DNA of 8,837 nucleotides from an uncultured Collinsella sp. (GTDB lineage: Bacteria; Actinomycetota; Coriobacteriia; Coriobacteriales; Coriobacteriaceae): assembly GCA_958431945.1 (NCBI GenBank), contig CAUASQ010000068.1:1-8837 (forward strand). Direction: 5' to 3'. The notes under the pieces were generated by a model. That model was given only the letters and a program-made list of their open reading frames with translations, was not told where the DNA came from and did no database searches. Below are positions 1 through 6,042 of the stretch, piece by piece (the stretch's first letter is position 1; each line of letters begins with the position of its first letter). A program made the position numbers and the translations under genes.

Positions 1-445
1 CGATGCCGGTGCGGATGCGGCTGAAGTCGCGGCTGCCCATCTTGTCGATGATGGAGCGCAGGCCGTTGTGACCGGCATGGCCTCCGCCCACCTTGACGCG
101 TACGTCACCGGCGGGAATGTCGAGCTCGTCGTGGATGACGAGCAGCTCCTCGGTCTTGATCTTGTACTCGCGGCAGAGCTTGGAGATGGGCCCGCCCGAG
201 GTGTTCATGTACGACTGCGGCTTGACCAGCACAATCTGGCGCTTGCCACCCTCTTCCTCGGGATCGTTGATGTTGATGAGCGCGACCTCGGCGCCCGCCT
301 GGTTTTTCCAGTACGTGACACCGGCCTGACGGGCCAGCTCGTCGATCGCCTTAAAGCCGGCGTTGTGGCGGGTCTCGGCATATTCCTCGCCAGGGTTGCC
401 AAGCCCGGCAACCATGCGAATCTTAAGCGGCTGTGCAGCTGCCAT
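1..445 (-). CDS. pth: Peptidyl-tRNA hydrolase (5' part, runs off the window)
   Basis: Pth cleaves the ester bond between peptide and tRNA in peptidyl-tRNAs that drop off ribosomes, recycling tRNA in the cytosol. The 148 residues visible cover most of a protein normally about 190 long; the C-terminus lies beyond position 1. Family motifs are in order: GLGNPG at residues 14-19, the RHNAGF motif with catalytic His27, PQSYMNTSG at 76-84, HDELD at 105-109, and GGGHAGHNGLRSI at 120-132. The start at 445 follows an AAAGGA ribosome site by about five bases; an ATG six bases upstream (449-451) overlaps that site and is less likely. In many Gram-positive genomes pth follows glmU-prs, sometimes with ctc/rplY between. 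Here prs is on the same strand but 1.9 kb away, separated by the repeat-flanked island, so pth probably uses its own promoter. The identification is secure. Confidence 0.97.
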   Translation of the reverse strand, partial: MAAAQPLKIRMVAGLGNPGEEYAETRHNAGFKAIDELARQAGVTYWKNQAGAEVALININDPEEEGGKRQIVLVKPQSYMNTSGGPISKLCREYKIKTEELLVIHDELDIPAGDVRVKVGGGHAGHNGLRSIIDKMGSRDFSRIRTGI

Positions 446-475
446 GTTCATCCTTTCGTTGATTTGTCGCCTGCT

Positions 476-504
476 ATGGTGAGCGACCCTGTTGCCGCTG
501 TCAA
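476..504 (-). promoter_or_regulatory. Candidate promoter for pth
   Basis: On the minus strand a perfect -35 hexamer TTGACA lies at 504-499. Seventeen bases further is CACCAT (481-476), a weak -10. The predicted transcript would start about 25 bases before the pth start codon at 445. The -35 is good but the -10 is poor, so this is tentative. An independent promoter would make sense because prs ends in a terminator and the island separates the two genes. Confidence 0.35.
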
Positions 505-520
505 ATGGAGGGTAATTGAG

Positions 521-540
521 GGCGTTTAGGGGCGTTTGGA
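521..540. repeat. Tandem 10-bp repeat
   Basis: Two adjacent near-copies, GGCGTTTAGG and GGCGTTTGGA, lie just outside the left repeat element. They are followed by a 10-bp palindrome, GACGGCCGTC, at 539-548. The function is unknown; this could be chance or a binding site at the edge of the island. Confidence 0.4.
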
Positions 541-559
541 CGGCCGTCGAAATCAGAGG

Positions 560-763
560 TGGACAGTTAGTTCAGATACGTATAAGTTCTGAGGACTCGA
601 AGTGCTCAATTCAATGCCGATACGTTGTTTCGGAGCTTTAGTTAGTCCATATGGCGCTGTTTTGAAGTCTACCCTGCCTTCAAATAGGGCGAATGGTATA
701 GAGATAGCTGCAAAACAGCCTAATTCAATGTGTCCATCTATACGTATCTGAACTAACTGTCCA
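560..763. mobile_element. MITE-like element, copy 1 (perfect 25-bp terminal inverted repeats)
   Basis: The left arm (560-584) begins TGGACAGTTAGTTCAG and continues through ATACGTAT. Its exact reverse complement is at 739-763, giving a 204-bp unit with no credible reading frame. Inside are further inverted pairs: GCTGTTTTG (656-664) with CAAAACAGC (711-719), CTACC (669-673) with GGTATAG (695-701), and ACCCT (671-675) with AGGG (686-689), so the core can fold into a nested hairpin. A 9-bp direct repeat AATTCAATG occurs at 608-616 and 722-730. A second unit with closely similar ends is at 2079-2280. No target-site duplication could be recognised. Small size, terminal inverted repeats and lack of coding capacity fit a non-autonomous element; a structured RNA or recombination site is the alternative. 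Confidence 0.75.
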
Positions 764-796
764 GTCCTGTTCGGCGGCGCGCGGGTGATTCGCCGT

Positions 797-1924
797 TTAG
801 ACCGGCGCAAGGCCGATTCCGGCCCGCAGAGCGTTGAGCCAAGCGGCCTGACGCTTGCGATAGCCCTTGATACGGTATCGGAATCGGACTCCCGCGAGTC
901 GATGCATCGTTTGGGCGAAGGCTTCGAGTGCAACAAGGTCTTTCATTTGGTCGCGATTGATAACCAGGACGTGGATGCCCATTGCCTTGAGGCCATTATT
1001 TCGATTGCCATCGTGGATGCGAGCGTTTTGAAGCTCATGCCCAATTCCGTTGTATTCGTTGTCGACTCCGGCTGCCGGGCAATATAGGTCGCAGATGGCA
1101 TAGGGGATGCCCGAGGACATGTTGACCGCAAGAGTGTCGAAGTCGATTCGATAGTTGAGTAGCAGGCCTCCCATGGGCAGACTGCAACATCCGAATCCTC
1201 CAAAGCGCATGGGCGCTCCGAGAACGGCAAACATTAGGGATTCGGCTGGGGATGCAGATCCGGGTCGGGCAAGTTTGACTGCCGTGCGAAACGATGTGTA
1301 TGAGCTACTTTTGGCGAAGCGTGCAACCGCCTCAAGCTCTTCGATAGTTGTGGCGGGCTCGCATTTGTAGTGTGCCTGTTCATAGCGGGTTTCGTTCTGT
1401 TGCTCGACCACCGAGTGGTTGCCCAAGCAATCAAGATCGCCCGTCGCTGCGCAGCCATCGCCCTTGGGCCAGATGTCGTCATGGGCAATGGGGTATGTTG
1501 CCCCGGGAGGAAGGGAGTAGGTTCCGAGCAGTTCCATGAGAAGCATCAAGGTTTTGGCGACTGATTCATTTTTGGAACAAAGCATGGCTGTCACGGCAGG
1601 AGACGTTGCGTAGATGTCGGCCTCGACGTGCATAATTGCACCTTCAGGAAGCGGAGCGGTGAGAATATGCTGAAGAAGCCGCTTGTCGGGGCGTCTGTTG
1701 TCTTCGTCTGAAACGAGAAGATCGAGTAGTTCGGAATCATCTTCATTCCAGGCATCGAGTATCGAAAGTGCGCCAAAGTCTATCGCGTCATTATTGGGAA
1801 TGCAGCTAGCCAAGGCCTGTGCTTGCTGTTCACTATCAACGGAGTCCCAGGGTAGGGCAGAGTACGCCCGTCGTGCGCGACGAATTGCGCGGAGGGCGGA
1901 GAAATGTGAAATCACGGTCGTCAT
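797..1924 (-). CDS. Hypothetical protein with DUF559/Vsr-like C-terminal nuclease domain
   Basis: This is a 375-residue protein of unproven function. It starts with a short basic segment (ISHFSALRAIRRARR, 5-19). The middle part includes YATSPAVTAM (105-114) and an MELLGTYSL stretch (130-138), reminiscent of the SP...ELLG.Y pattern in coriobacterial proteins related to AbiEi-type antitoxins. The C-terminal part resembles DUF559/very-short-patch-repair nucleases: Glu228 in SPAESLMF, Asp279 in CDLYCP, Glu290 in VDNEYNG, His296, and KAMGIHVLVI (313-322), where such proteins have a strand after the active site. It is therefore a candidate PD-(D/E)XK-type nuclease or a DNA-binding derivative of one. 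No signal peptide or membrane helix is visible. No Shine-Dalgarno precedes the start; TACGTT six bases upstream could serve as a -10 for a leaderless transcript, so the start is uncertain. The gene is less GC-rich by eye than its neighbours and sits between two matching repeat elements, suggesting acquisition by transfer. Confidence 0.82.
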   Translation of the reverse strand: MTTVISHFSALRAIRRARRAYSALPWDSVDSEQQAQALASCIPNNDAIDFGALSILDAWNEDDSELLDLLVSDEDNRRPDKRLLQHILTAPLPEGAIMHVEADIYATSPAVTAMLCSKNESVAKTLMLLMELLGTYSLPPGATYPIAHDDIWPKGDGCAATGDLDCLGNHSVVEQQNETRYEQAHYKCEPATTIEELEAVARFAKSSSYTSFRTAVKLARPGSASPAESLMFAVLGAPMRFGGFGCCSLPMGGLLLNYRIDFDTLAVNMSSGIPYAICDLYCPAAGVDNEYNGIGHELQNARIHDGNRNNGLKAMGIHVLVINRDQMKDLVALEAFAQTMHRLAGVRFRYRIKGYRKRQAAWLNALRAGIGLAPV

Positions 1925-2078
1925 AGCTATAACGTACTAAGTCGGCGGCAGAATGCGACCCCCATACCGTTCTTTTCGCTCAGCGGGGCGCTGCGCGCCA
2001 TGAACGGCTGGGTGTTATGAAATCGGTTGAGGGGATTGCAGGAAATTGAGCTCTGCCGCGAAGGTTGACGATAGCTAC
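1925..2078. other. Intergenic spacer upstream of the nuclease-like gene
   Basis: No gene is supported in these 154 bases. A small hairpin, GGCGC-TGC-GCGCC, lies at 1987-1999. The promoter of the minus-strand gene should be here, but no convincing -35/-10 pair was found. Confidence 0.5.
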
Positions 2079-2280
2079 TGGACGGTTAATTCAGATACGT
2101 ATAAGGCGGCGGGCGTTCGAGGCGTGCCTAAGGCCCTTGAGGGCGATTTGAGGGTAAATATGCAGCGGTTGTACTCGAGAACGATGAGATTTGGACGGCA
2201 TGGCATCCGCTGGGGAGCTCAGAAGGCTCCGAACGGTCCTTTGGAGCTTTAAAAAAATACGTATCTGAACTAATTGTCCA
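2079..2280. mobile_element. MITE-like element, copy 2 (imperfect 24-bp terminal inverted repeats)
   Basis: The left arm begins TGGACGGTTAATTCAG and reaches ATACGTAT at 2102. The right arm at 2257-2280 is its reverse complement with three mismatches in 24. The left arm differs from copy 1 at two positions. Total length is 202 bp against 204 bp for copy 1, yet the interiors are not recognisably alike apart from a shared GGAGCTTTA. An internal stem pairs GCTCC (2226-2230) with GGAGC (2243-2247). No target-site duplication was seen. The more diverged ends suggest this copy is older or less constrained than copy 1. It lies between the nuclease-like gene and the prs terminator. Confidence 0.7.
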
Positions 2281-2301
2281 GGGAAGGTTGGCGAGGGATA
2301 G

Positions 2302-2333
2302 AAAAAGGGTCGGAAGCGAGCTTCCGACCCTTT
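2302..2333 (-). terminator. Intrinsic terminator of prs
   Basis: A perfect 13-bp stem (2304-2316 with 2321-2333, arms AAAGGGTCGGAAG and CTTCCGACCCTTT) closes a 4-base loop. On the minus strand it is followed by a run of five T (complement of 2306-2302). It starts 29 bases after the prs stop codon. Reading on the plus strand gives only TTTAAAA, so it works mainly for prs. Confidence 0.92.
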
Positions 2334-2361
2334 AAAAGCATCAAAGATGATGCGCGGCAGG

Positions 2362-3348
2362 CTACAGCGCGAAATCGCCGCCGACGAGCGTGGAGACGGG
2401 CTCCTCGTGGTAAACGGCGGAGATGGCCTGAGCGAACTCCTCGGCGACCGAGATGGTCTTGATCTTGCCGCCGACCTCGACGGGAATGGCGTCGGTGACG
2501 AGGCACTCGACGATCGGGGCGTCGTTCAGACGCTCGATGGCCGGACCGGAGAAGATGCCGTGGGTGGCGCAGACGTAGATGTCGCCAGCGCCCATAGCCT
2601 TGAGCTCTTTGACGTTGGCGCACAGGGTGCCAGCGGTGTCGATCATGTCGTCGTTGATGATGCAGGTCTTGCCCTTGATGTCACCGATGATGCCCATGAC
2701 CTCGGCGGCGTTGTGGCGCGGACGGCCCTTGTGGGCGATGGCCAGGTCGCAGCCGAGCATGTCGGACAGCTTCTTGGCGGCCTTGGCGCGACCCACGTCG
2801 GGGGAGACGACAACCAGGTTGTCGGTGTCGAAGTGCATGTCGTTGTAGTACTGGCCAAACAGCGGCAGCGCGGACAGGTGGTTAACCGGGATATCAAAGA
2901 AGCCCTGGATCTGGCCCTGGTGCAGGTCGAGGGTGATGATGCGATTGACGCCGGCGCGCTCGAGCAGGTTGGCGACGAGGCGGGCGGTGATGGGCTCGCG
3001 CGGGCCGGCCTTGCGGTCCTGGCGGGCATAGCCGTAGTGGGTGATAACGGCGGTGATGGAGCGGGCGGATGCGCGCTTGGCAGCGTCGGTGGCGATGAGC
3101 AGCTCCATGAGCATGTCGTTGACGTTGCCGCCGGCCACGGACTGAATCAGGAAGACGTCGGCGCCGCGGACGGTCTCGTCGTAGCGGGCGTAAATCTCAC
3201 CATTGGCGAACTGCTTTAGCGTAAGGCCCGAAAGCTCGACCCCAAGGTACTCAGCAATCTTCTGAGCGAGGGGACGGTTGGAGGAACCGGAATACACGCG
3301 GATGGACTTGCGCATATTCTCCGACTTCTCGGGATCATTAATCGGCAT
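2362..3348 (-). CDS. prs: Ribose-phosphate pyrophosphokinase (PRPP synthetase)
   Basis: Prs transfers pyrophosphate from ATP to ribose 5-phosphate to make PRPP, the precursor of purines, pyrimidines, NAD, histidine and tryptophan; it is cytosolic and works as a hexamer. The 328-residue protein has a class I family layout. FANGEIY is at residues 47-53, the flexible catalytic loop YGYARQDRK at 105-113 is followed by REPITARLVANLL, the divalent-metal motif DLH at 141-143 leads into QIQGFF, KGRPRH lies at 207-212, and the PRPP-binding loop NDDMIDTAGT spans 232-241. The start at 3348 has a strong AGGAG seven bases upstream; starting at Met12 would lose this site. The gene ends in its own terminator and is preceded by the glmU terminator, so it is probably monocistronic. 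Asn232 stands where many relatives have Val in VDDMIDT, a mild variation. Confidence 0.98.
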   Translation of the reverse strand: MPINDPEKSENMRKSIRVYSGSSNRPLAQKIAEYLGVELSGLTLKQFANGEIYARYDETVRGADVFLIQSVAGGNVNDMLMELLIATDAAKRASARSITAVITHYGYARQDRKAGPREPITARLVANLLERAGVNRIITLDLHQGQIQGFFDIPVNHLSALPLFGQYYNDMHFDTDNLVVVSPDVGRAKAAKKLSDMLGCDLAIAHKGRPRHNAAEVMGIIGDIKGKTCIINDDMIDTAGTLCANVKELKAMGAGDIYVCATHGIFSGPAIERLNDAPIVECLVTDAIPVEVGGKIKTISVAEEFAQAISAVYHEEPVSTLVGGDFAL

Positions 3349-3394
3349 TACCCTTCTCCTTTATACATCGAATGCCATATAGATGCCTTTTTGC

Positions 3395-3447
3395 ATTGTA
3401 ACCGCGCGGCGGGGTTTATCGAGTCTTGATAACGTCTTTACCGTCAA
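3395..3447 (-). promoter_or_regulatory. Candidate promoter elements for prs
   Basis: Upstream of prs on the minus strand are TTGACG (3447-3442, -35-like) and TACAAT (3400-3395, -10-like). They are too far apart to be one promoter. TACAAT is the better -10 and would give a leader of about 40 bases, but its matching -35 (CTCGAT) is poor. A promoter is expected because the preceding gene ends in a terminator. Confidence 0.3.
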
Positions 3448-3491
3448 CGGACACGAACCGACCACTCATCCGGTTGCGCAGGTCACGATAG

Positions 3492-3527
3492 AAAAAGGAG
3501 CCGCCCCCCATGGGAACAGCTCCTTTT
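3492..3527 (-). terminator. Intrinsic terminator of glmU
   Basis: The arms AAAAGGAGC (3493-3501) and GCTCCTTTT (3519-3527) form a 9-bp stem around a 17-base loop, which itself contains the palindrome CCCATGGG. On the minus strand the stem is followed by T residues (complement of 3496-3492). It lies 15 bases after the glmU stop codon. Confidence 0.88.
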
Positions 3528-3542
3528 GTGCTTGATAAAACG

Positions 3543-4955
3543 TTATGCTTCGTCGTCCTCGTGCAGACGGCGGCGGTAATCGGCGGCCCAGCCCTCAATG
3601 TTTACCTGGCGGGCACGACCCAGGCCAAGTGCGTCGGCCGGGACCGGCTCGGTGATGACGGAGCCGGCGGCCACGAGCGCGCCGTCGCCGATCTGGGCGG
3701 GCGCGACCATCATGGTGTCGGAACCGATGAAGGCGTCCTTGCCGATGACGGTCTTGTGCTTGTGCACGCCGTCGTAGTTGCAGGTGATGGAGCCCGCGCC
3801 CACGTTGACGCCGGAGCCCATGGTGGTGTCGCCGATGTAGGACAGGTGCGGCACCTTGGAGCCCTCGCCGATCGTGGACTTCTTGATTTCCACGTGCGTG
3901 CCGGCCTTGGAGCCGTCGAGCATGTGGGTGCCCGGGCGCAGGTAGGCGCGCGGGCCGCAGTCGACGCCGTTCTCGATGACGGCCTCGATGGCGATGGTCT
4001 CATCGATGGTGCAGCCGCTGCCGACGGTGGTGTCGGTGAGGCGACTGTTGGGGCCGAGCTGGCATTCCTCGCCCACGGTGACGTGGCCGATCAGATGCGT
4101 CTGCGGCCACACGACGGTGTCGCGGCCGATAACGGCGTCGGGGCCGATCCAGGCCTGCGTGGGGTCGATGAAAGTAACGCCCTCGGCCATCCAGTGCTCG
4201 TTGATGCGGTCGCGCGCGATGGCGGTGAGCTGCGCGAGCTGAATGCGGCTGTTGACGCCCAGGCCGTCGCGGTAGTCATCGCAGTGGAAGATGGAGACCG
4301 CCTGGCCGTGACCCTTGAGGATTTCGAGCATGTCGGGCAGGTAGTACTCGGACTGCGCGTTGTCGTTGCCGATCTCGTTAATGTGGGCGGCGAGCTGCGC
4401 GCCGTCAAAGGCGTAGCAGCCGGCGTTGCACTCCAGCAGCGTGGCGGCCTGCTCGGGCGTGCAGTCCTTCTGCTCGATGATGCGCTCGATCTGGCCGTCG
4501 GCGCCCAGCTTGATGCGGCCGTAGCCGAAGGGGTCGGGCGGGGTCATGGTCATGACGGTGCAGGCGAGCTCGCCGGTAGCGACGGTCTGTGCGAACTTGG
4601 CGACGGTGTCGGCGGTGATGAGCGGCAGGTCGCCGTTGAGCACGACGACGGGGCCTTGCGTGATGCCGCAGGCCTCGAGCGCGACCTTCACGGCGTGACC
4701 GGTGCCCAGGCGCTCGGTCTGCTCGACGCACTCGACCTTGGTGGCGCTGCTGGCGTAGGCGCCGTCGATGAGGGCGCGCATCTCGTCGGCGTGGCTGCCG
4801 ATGACGACCACGACGCGGCTGCAGCCGGCCTTGATGGTGGCGTCGACGATCCACTGGACCATAGGCTTGCCCAGGATCTTGTGCGAAACCTTGCAGTGGT
4901 TCGACTTCATGCGGGTGCCCTCGCCGGCAGCGAGGATAATTGCGGTTGCGTCCAT
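3543..4955 (-). CDS. glmU: Bifunctional GlcNAc-1-P uridyltransferase / GlcN-1-P acetyltransferase
   Basis: GlmU acetylates glucosamine 1-phosphate and couples the product to UTP, giving UDP-GlcNAc for peptidoglycan; it is a cytosolic trimer. The 470-residue protein is slightly longer than the usual ~456. The N-terminal nucleotidyltransferase half shows LAAGEGTRM (8-16), Lys26 in KILGKPM, EQTERLGTGHAV (78-89) and the metal-binding LNGD ending at Asp109. The C-terminal left-handed beta-helix half carries the acetyltransferase residues: catalytic His370 in HLSYIGD, then GAGSITCNYDG and the KTVIG and FIGSD repeats. The start at 4955 follows AGGAG by five bases; an upstream in-frame extension lacks family similarity. 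It is transcribed divergently from the ECF operon and ends in its own terminator before prs. Confidence 0.98.
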   Translation of the reverse strand: MDATAIILAAGEGTRMKSNHCKVSHKILGKPMVQWIVDATIKAGCSRVVVVIGSHADEMRALIDGAYASSATKVECVEQTERLGTGHAVKVALEACGITQGPVVVLNGDLPLITADTVAKFAQTVATGELACTVMTMTPPDPFGYGRIKLGADGQIERIIEQKDCTPEQAATLLECNAGCYAFDGAQLAAHINEIGNDNAQSEYYLPDMLEILKGHGQAVSIFHCDDYRDGLGVNSRIQLAQLTAIARDRINEHWMAEGVTFIDPTQAWIGPDAVIGRDTVVWPQTHLIGHVTVGEECQLGPNSRLTDTTVGSGCTIDETIAIEAVIENGVDCGPRAYLRPGTHMLDGSKAGTHVEIKKSTIGEGSKVPHLSYIGDTTMGSGVNVGAGSITCNYDGVHKHKTVIGKDAFIGSDTMMVAPAQIGDGALVAAGSVITEPVPADALGLGRARQVNIEGWAADYRRRLHEDDEA

Positions 4956-4987
4956 GTGATCTCCTGTTACGTTATAGAGACGTGTGT

Positions 4988-5015
4988 TTGGAAACGATAC
5001 ACGGCGCAATATGAT
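4988..5015 (+). promoter_or_regulatory. Candidate promoter of the ECF transporter operon
   Basis: TTGGAA (4988-4993) and TATGAT (5010-5015) are separated by 16 bases on the plus strand, a reasonable sigma-70-type match (4/6 and 5/6). Transcription would start near 5022, leaving a leader of about 125 bases before the GTG start at 5149. A second TATGAT follows at 5026-5031 without a clear -35. The glmU promoter must lie in the same region on the other strand. Confidence 0.5.
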
Positions 5016-5021
5016 ACCGCA

Positions 5022-5148
5022 GGCATATGATGAGCGCGTAGCGATTGGCTCATGGCGGCCGATGTCGGTGCCGCCGGCGTGGCGTTTGCGCTGCTTGCGT
5101 GCGGCGTTGGCGGTGCTGCGGAGCTGTCGTTTGAGCGAGGGGACGGGG
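5022..5148 (+). promoter_or_regulatory. Putative 5' leader of the ECF operon
   Basis: This stretch lies between the predicted transcription start and the first gene. It contains a GC-rich hairpin pairing GGCGGC (5054-5059) with GCCGCC (5070-5075). No cobalamin-riboswitch B12 box (GCCACTG-like) could be found, although the operon resembles predicted B12 transporters. The leader length would permit regulation, but no known riboswitch class was recognised. Confidence 0.35.
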
Positions 5149-6042
5149 GTGCCCGTGGACAACATACAAGAGGAGTTTGGCGGCGAGCCCGTCGCGGCGT
5201 TCTCGATGTCGCATCCGGCTGTGCCGGCACTCTATATAGTGCTGACGCTGGGGCTCACCATGTTCTCGATGCAGCCGGTGCTGATTGCGCTGTCACTTGC
5301 GGGCGGGCTGGCGTATGGATTTGCGACGCGTGGGGCTGCCCGCACGCTGGGCGCACTCCGCTGGCAGCTGCCGGTGATTTTGATTATCGCGCTGGTCAAT
5401 CCGCTGTTTAGCGCCTCGGGCTCGACGGAGCTGTTCCGTATTGGCATGCGCGCGGTGTATCTGGAAAGCATGGTATACGGCCTGTGCATGGGCGGGCTGT
5501 TTGTGGCGAGCGTGCTGTGGTTTGAGGCCGCGGCGTCGATGCTCGAATACGACAAGGTACTCGCACTGTTGGGCAACGCCGCACCGGTGATCGCGCTCAT
5601 GATCTCGATGTGCATGAGGCTTATCCCGCAGTTTTTGCGCCGCGGTCGTACGGTGCTGGCGGTGCAAGATGCGATTGATGTGCCGGGCCGCGCGCCGGTC
5701 GACCCCGTGCGCTCGCACCTGCGGGCGTCGAGCGTATTGATGGGCTGGGGCATGGAAGATTCGCTGGAGCGCGCGGACGCGATGCGCTCGCGCGGGTGGG
5801 GTGCCGCGACGCGTCGTACGACGTATGCGCGGTATCGACTGGGGTGCAGCGACGTTGCCGCGCTGGTTGGGCTTGCGCTGTTTGGCGTGGCCTCGGTGGC
5901 AGTGGCGTGGACCGCGACGACGCAGTATTCGTTTTATCCGCAGCTTTCGGTGCCGGCGCCGTGGCCGGGCTATGTCGTGTACGCTGCCTGGATGGTGCTG
6001 CCTTGCGCATTGCACGCGATTGATGAGAAGAGGTTTGGCTGA
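5149..6042 (+). CDS. ECF transporter transmembrane (T) component, CbrV-like
   Basis: EcfT-type proteins sit in the membrane, bind the two ATPase domains through coupling helices and move the substrate-binding S component. From the GTG at 5149 this protein has 297 residues. The conserved start of the family fold is SHPAVPALYIV (21-31). Hydrophobic membrane segments lie at about 25-57, 70-88, 105-130, 145-165, 238-258 and 272-290. The C-terminal coupling motif is SRG (214-216, in AMRSRGWG). The first coupling motif reads AID (175-177, in VQDAIDVPG), where relatives usually have ARG. GTG 5149 is chosen because AGGGG lies about six bases upstream; GTG 5155 or ATG 5206 are alternatives. The open frame extends back to 4984, but that extension is arginine-rich and unlike the family. 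The stop overlaps the next start (TGATG), indicating translational coupling. Confidence 0.92.
   Translation: MPVDNIQEEFGGEPVAAFSMSHPAVPALYIVLTLGLTMFSMQPVLIALSLAGGLAYGFATRGAARTLGALRWQLPVILIIALVNPLFSASGSTELFRIGMRAVYLESMVYGLCMGGLFVASVLWFEAAASMLEYDKVLALLGNAAPVIALMISMCMRLIPQFLRRGRTVLAVQDAIDVPGRAPVDPVRSHLRASSVLMGWGMEDSLERADAMRSRGWGAATRRTTYARYRLGCSDVAALVGLALFGVASVAVAWTATTQYSFYPQLSVPAPWPGYVVYAAWMVLPCALHAIDEKRFG

Noticed and set aside
551..772. Target-site duplication around element 1
   Set aside because: The flanks (GAGG on the left, GTCC on the right) do not match; none was recognisable for element 2 either.
553..936. 127-codon minus-strand frame across element 1
   Set aside because: It spans the whole repeat and the end of the nuclease-like gene in another frame; nothing supports translation.
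2046..2252. 68-codon open frame overlapping element 2
   Set aside because: It runs through the left terminal repeat, has no ribosome site and no recognisable protein features.
2347..3219. 290-codon open frame on the plus strand
   Set aside because: It is antisense to prs and shows only composition-driven sequence.
3510..5030. 506-codon open frame on the plus strand
   Set aside because: It lies antisense to glmU, whose motifs and ribosome site are unambiguous; its valine/glycine/aspartate-rich product is a shadow of GC-rich codons.
4984..5148. N-terminal extension of the T component
   Set aside because: The frame is open, but the added residues are arginine-rich, unlike EcfT proteins, and overlap the predicted promoter; GTG 5149 has the better ribosome site.
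5022..5148. Cobalamin riboswitch
   Set aside because: It was looked for because of the CbrT-like operon; no B12 box or matching architecture was seen by eye.
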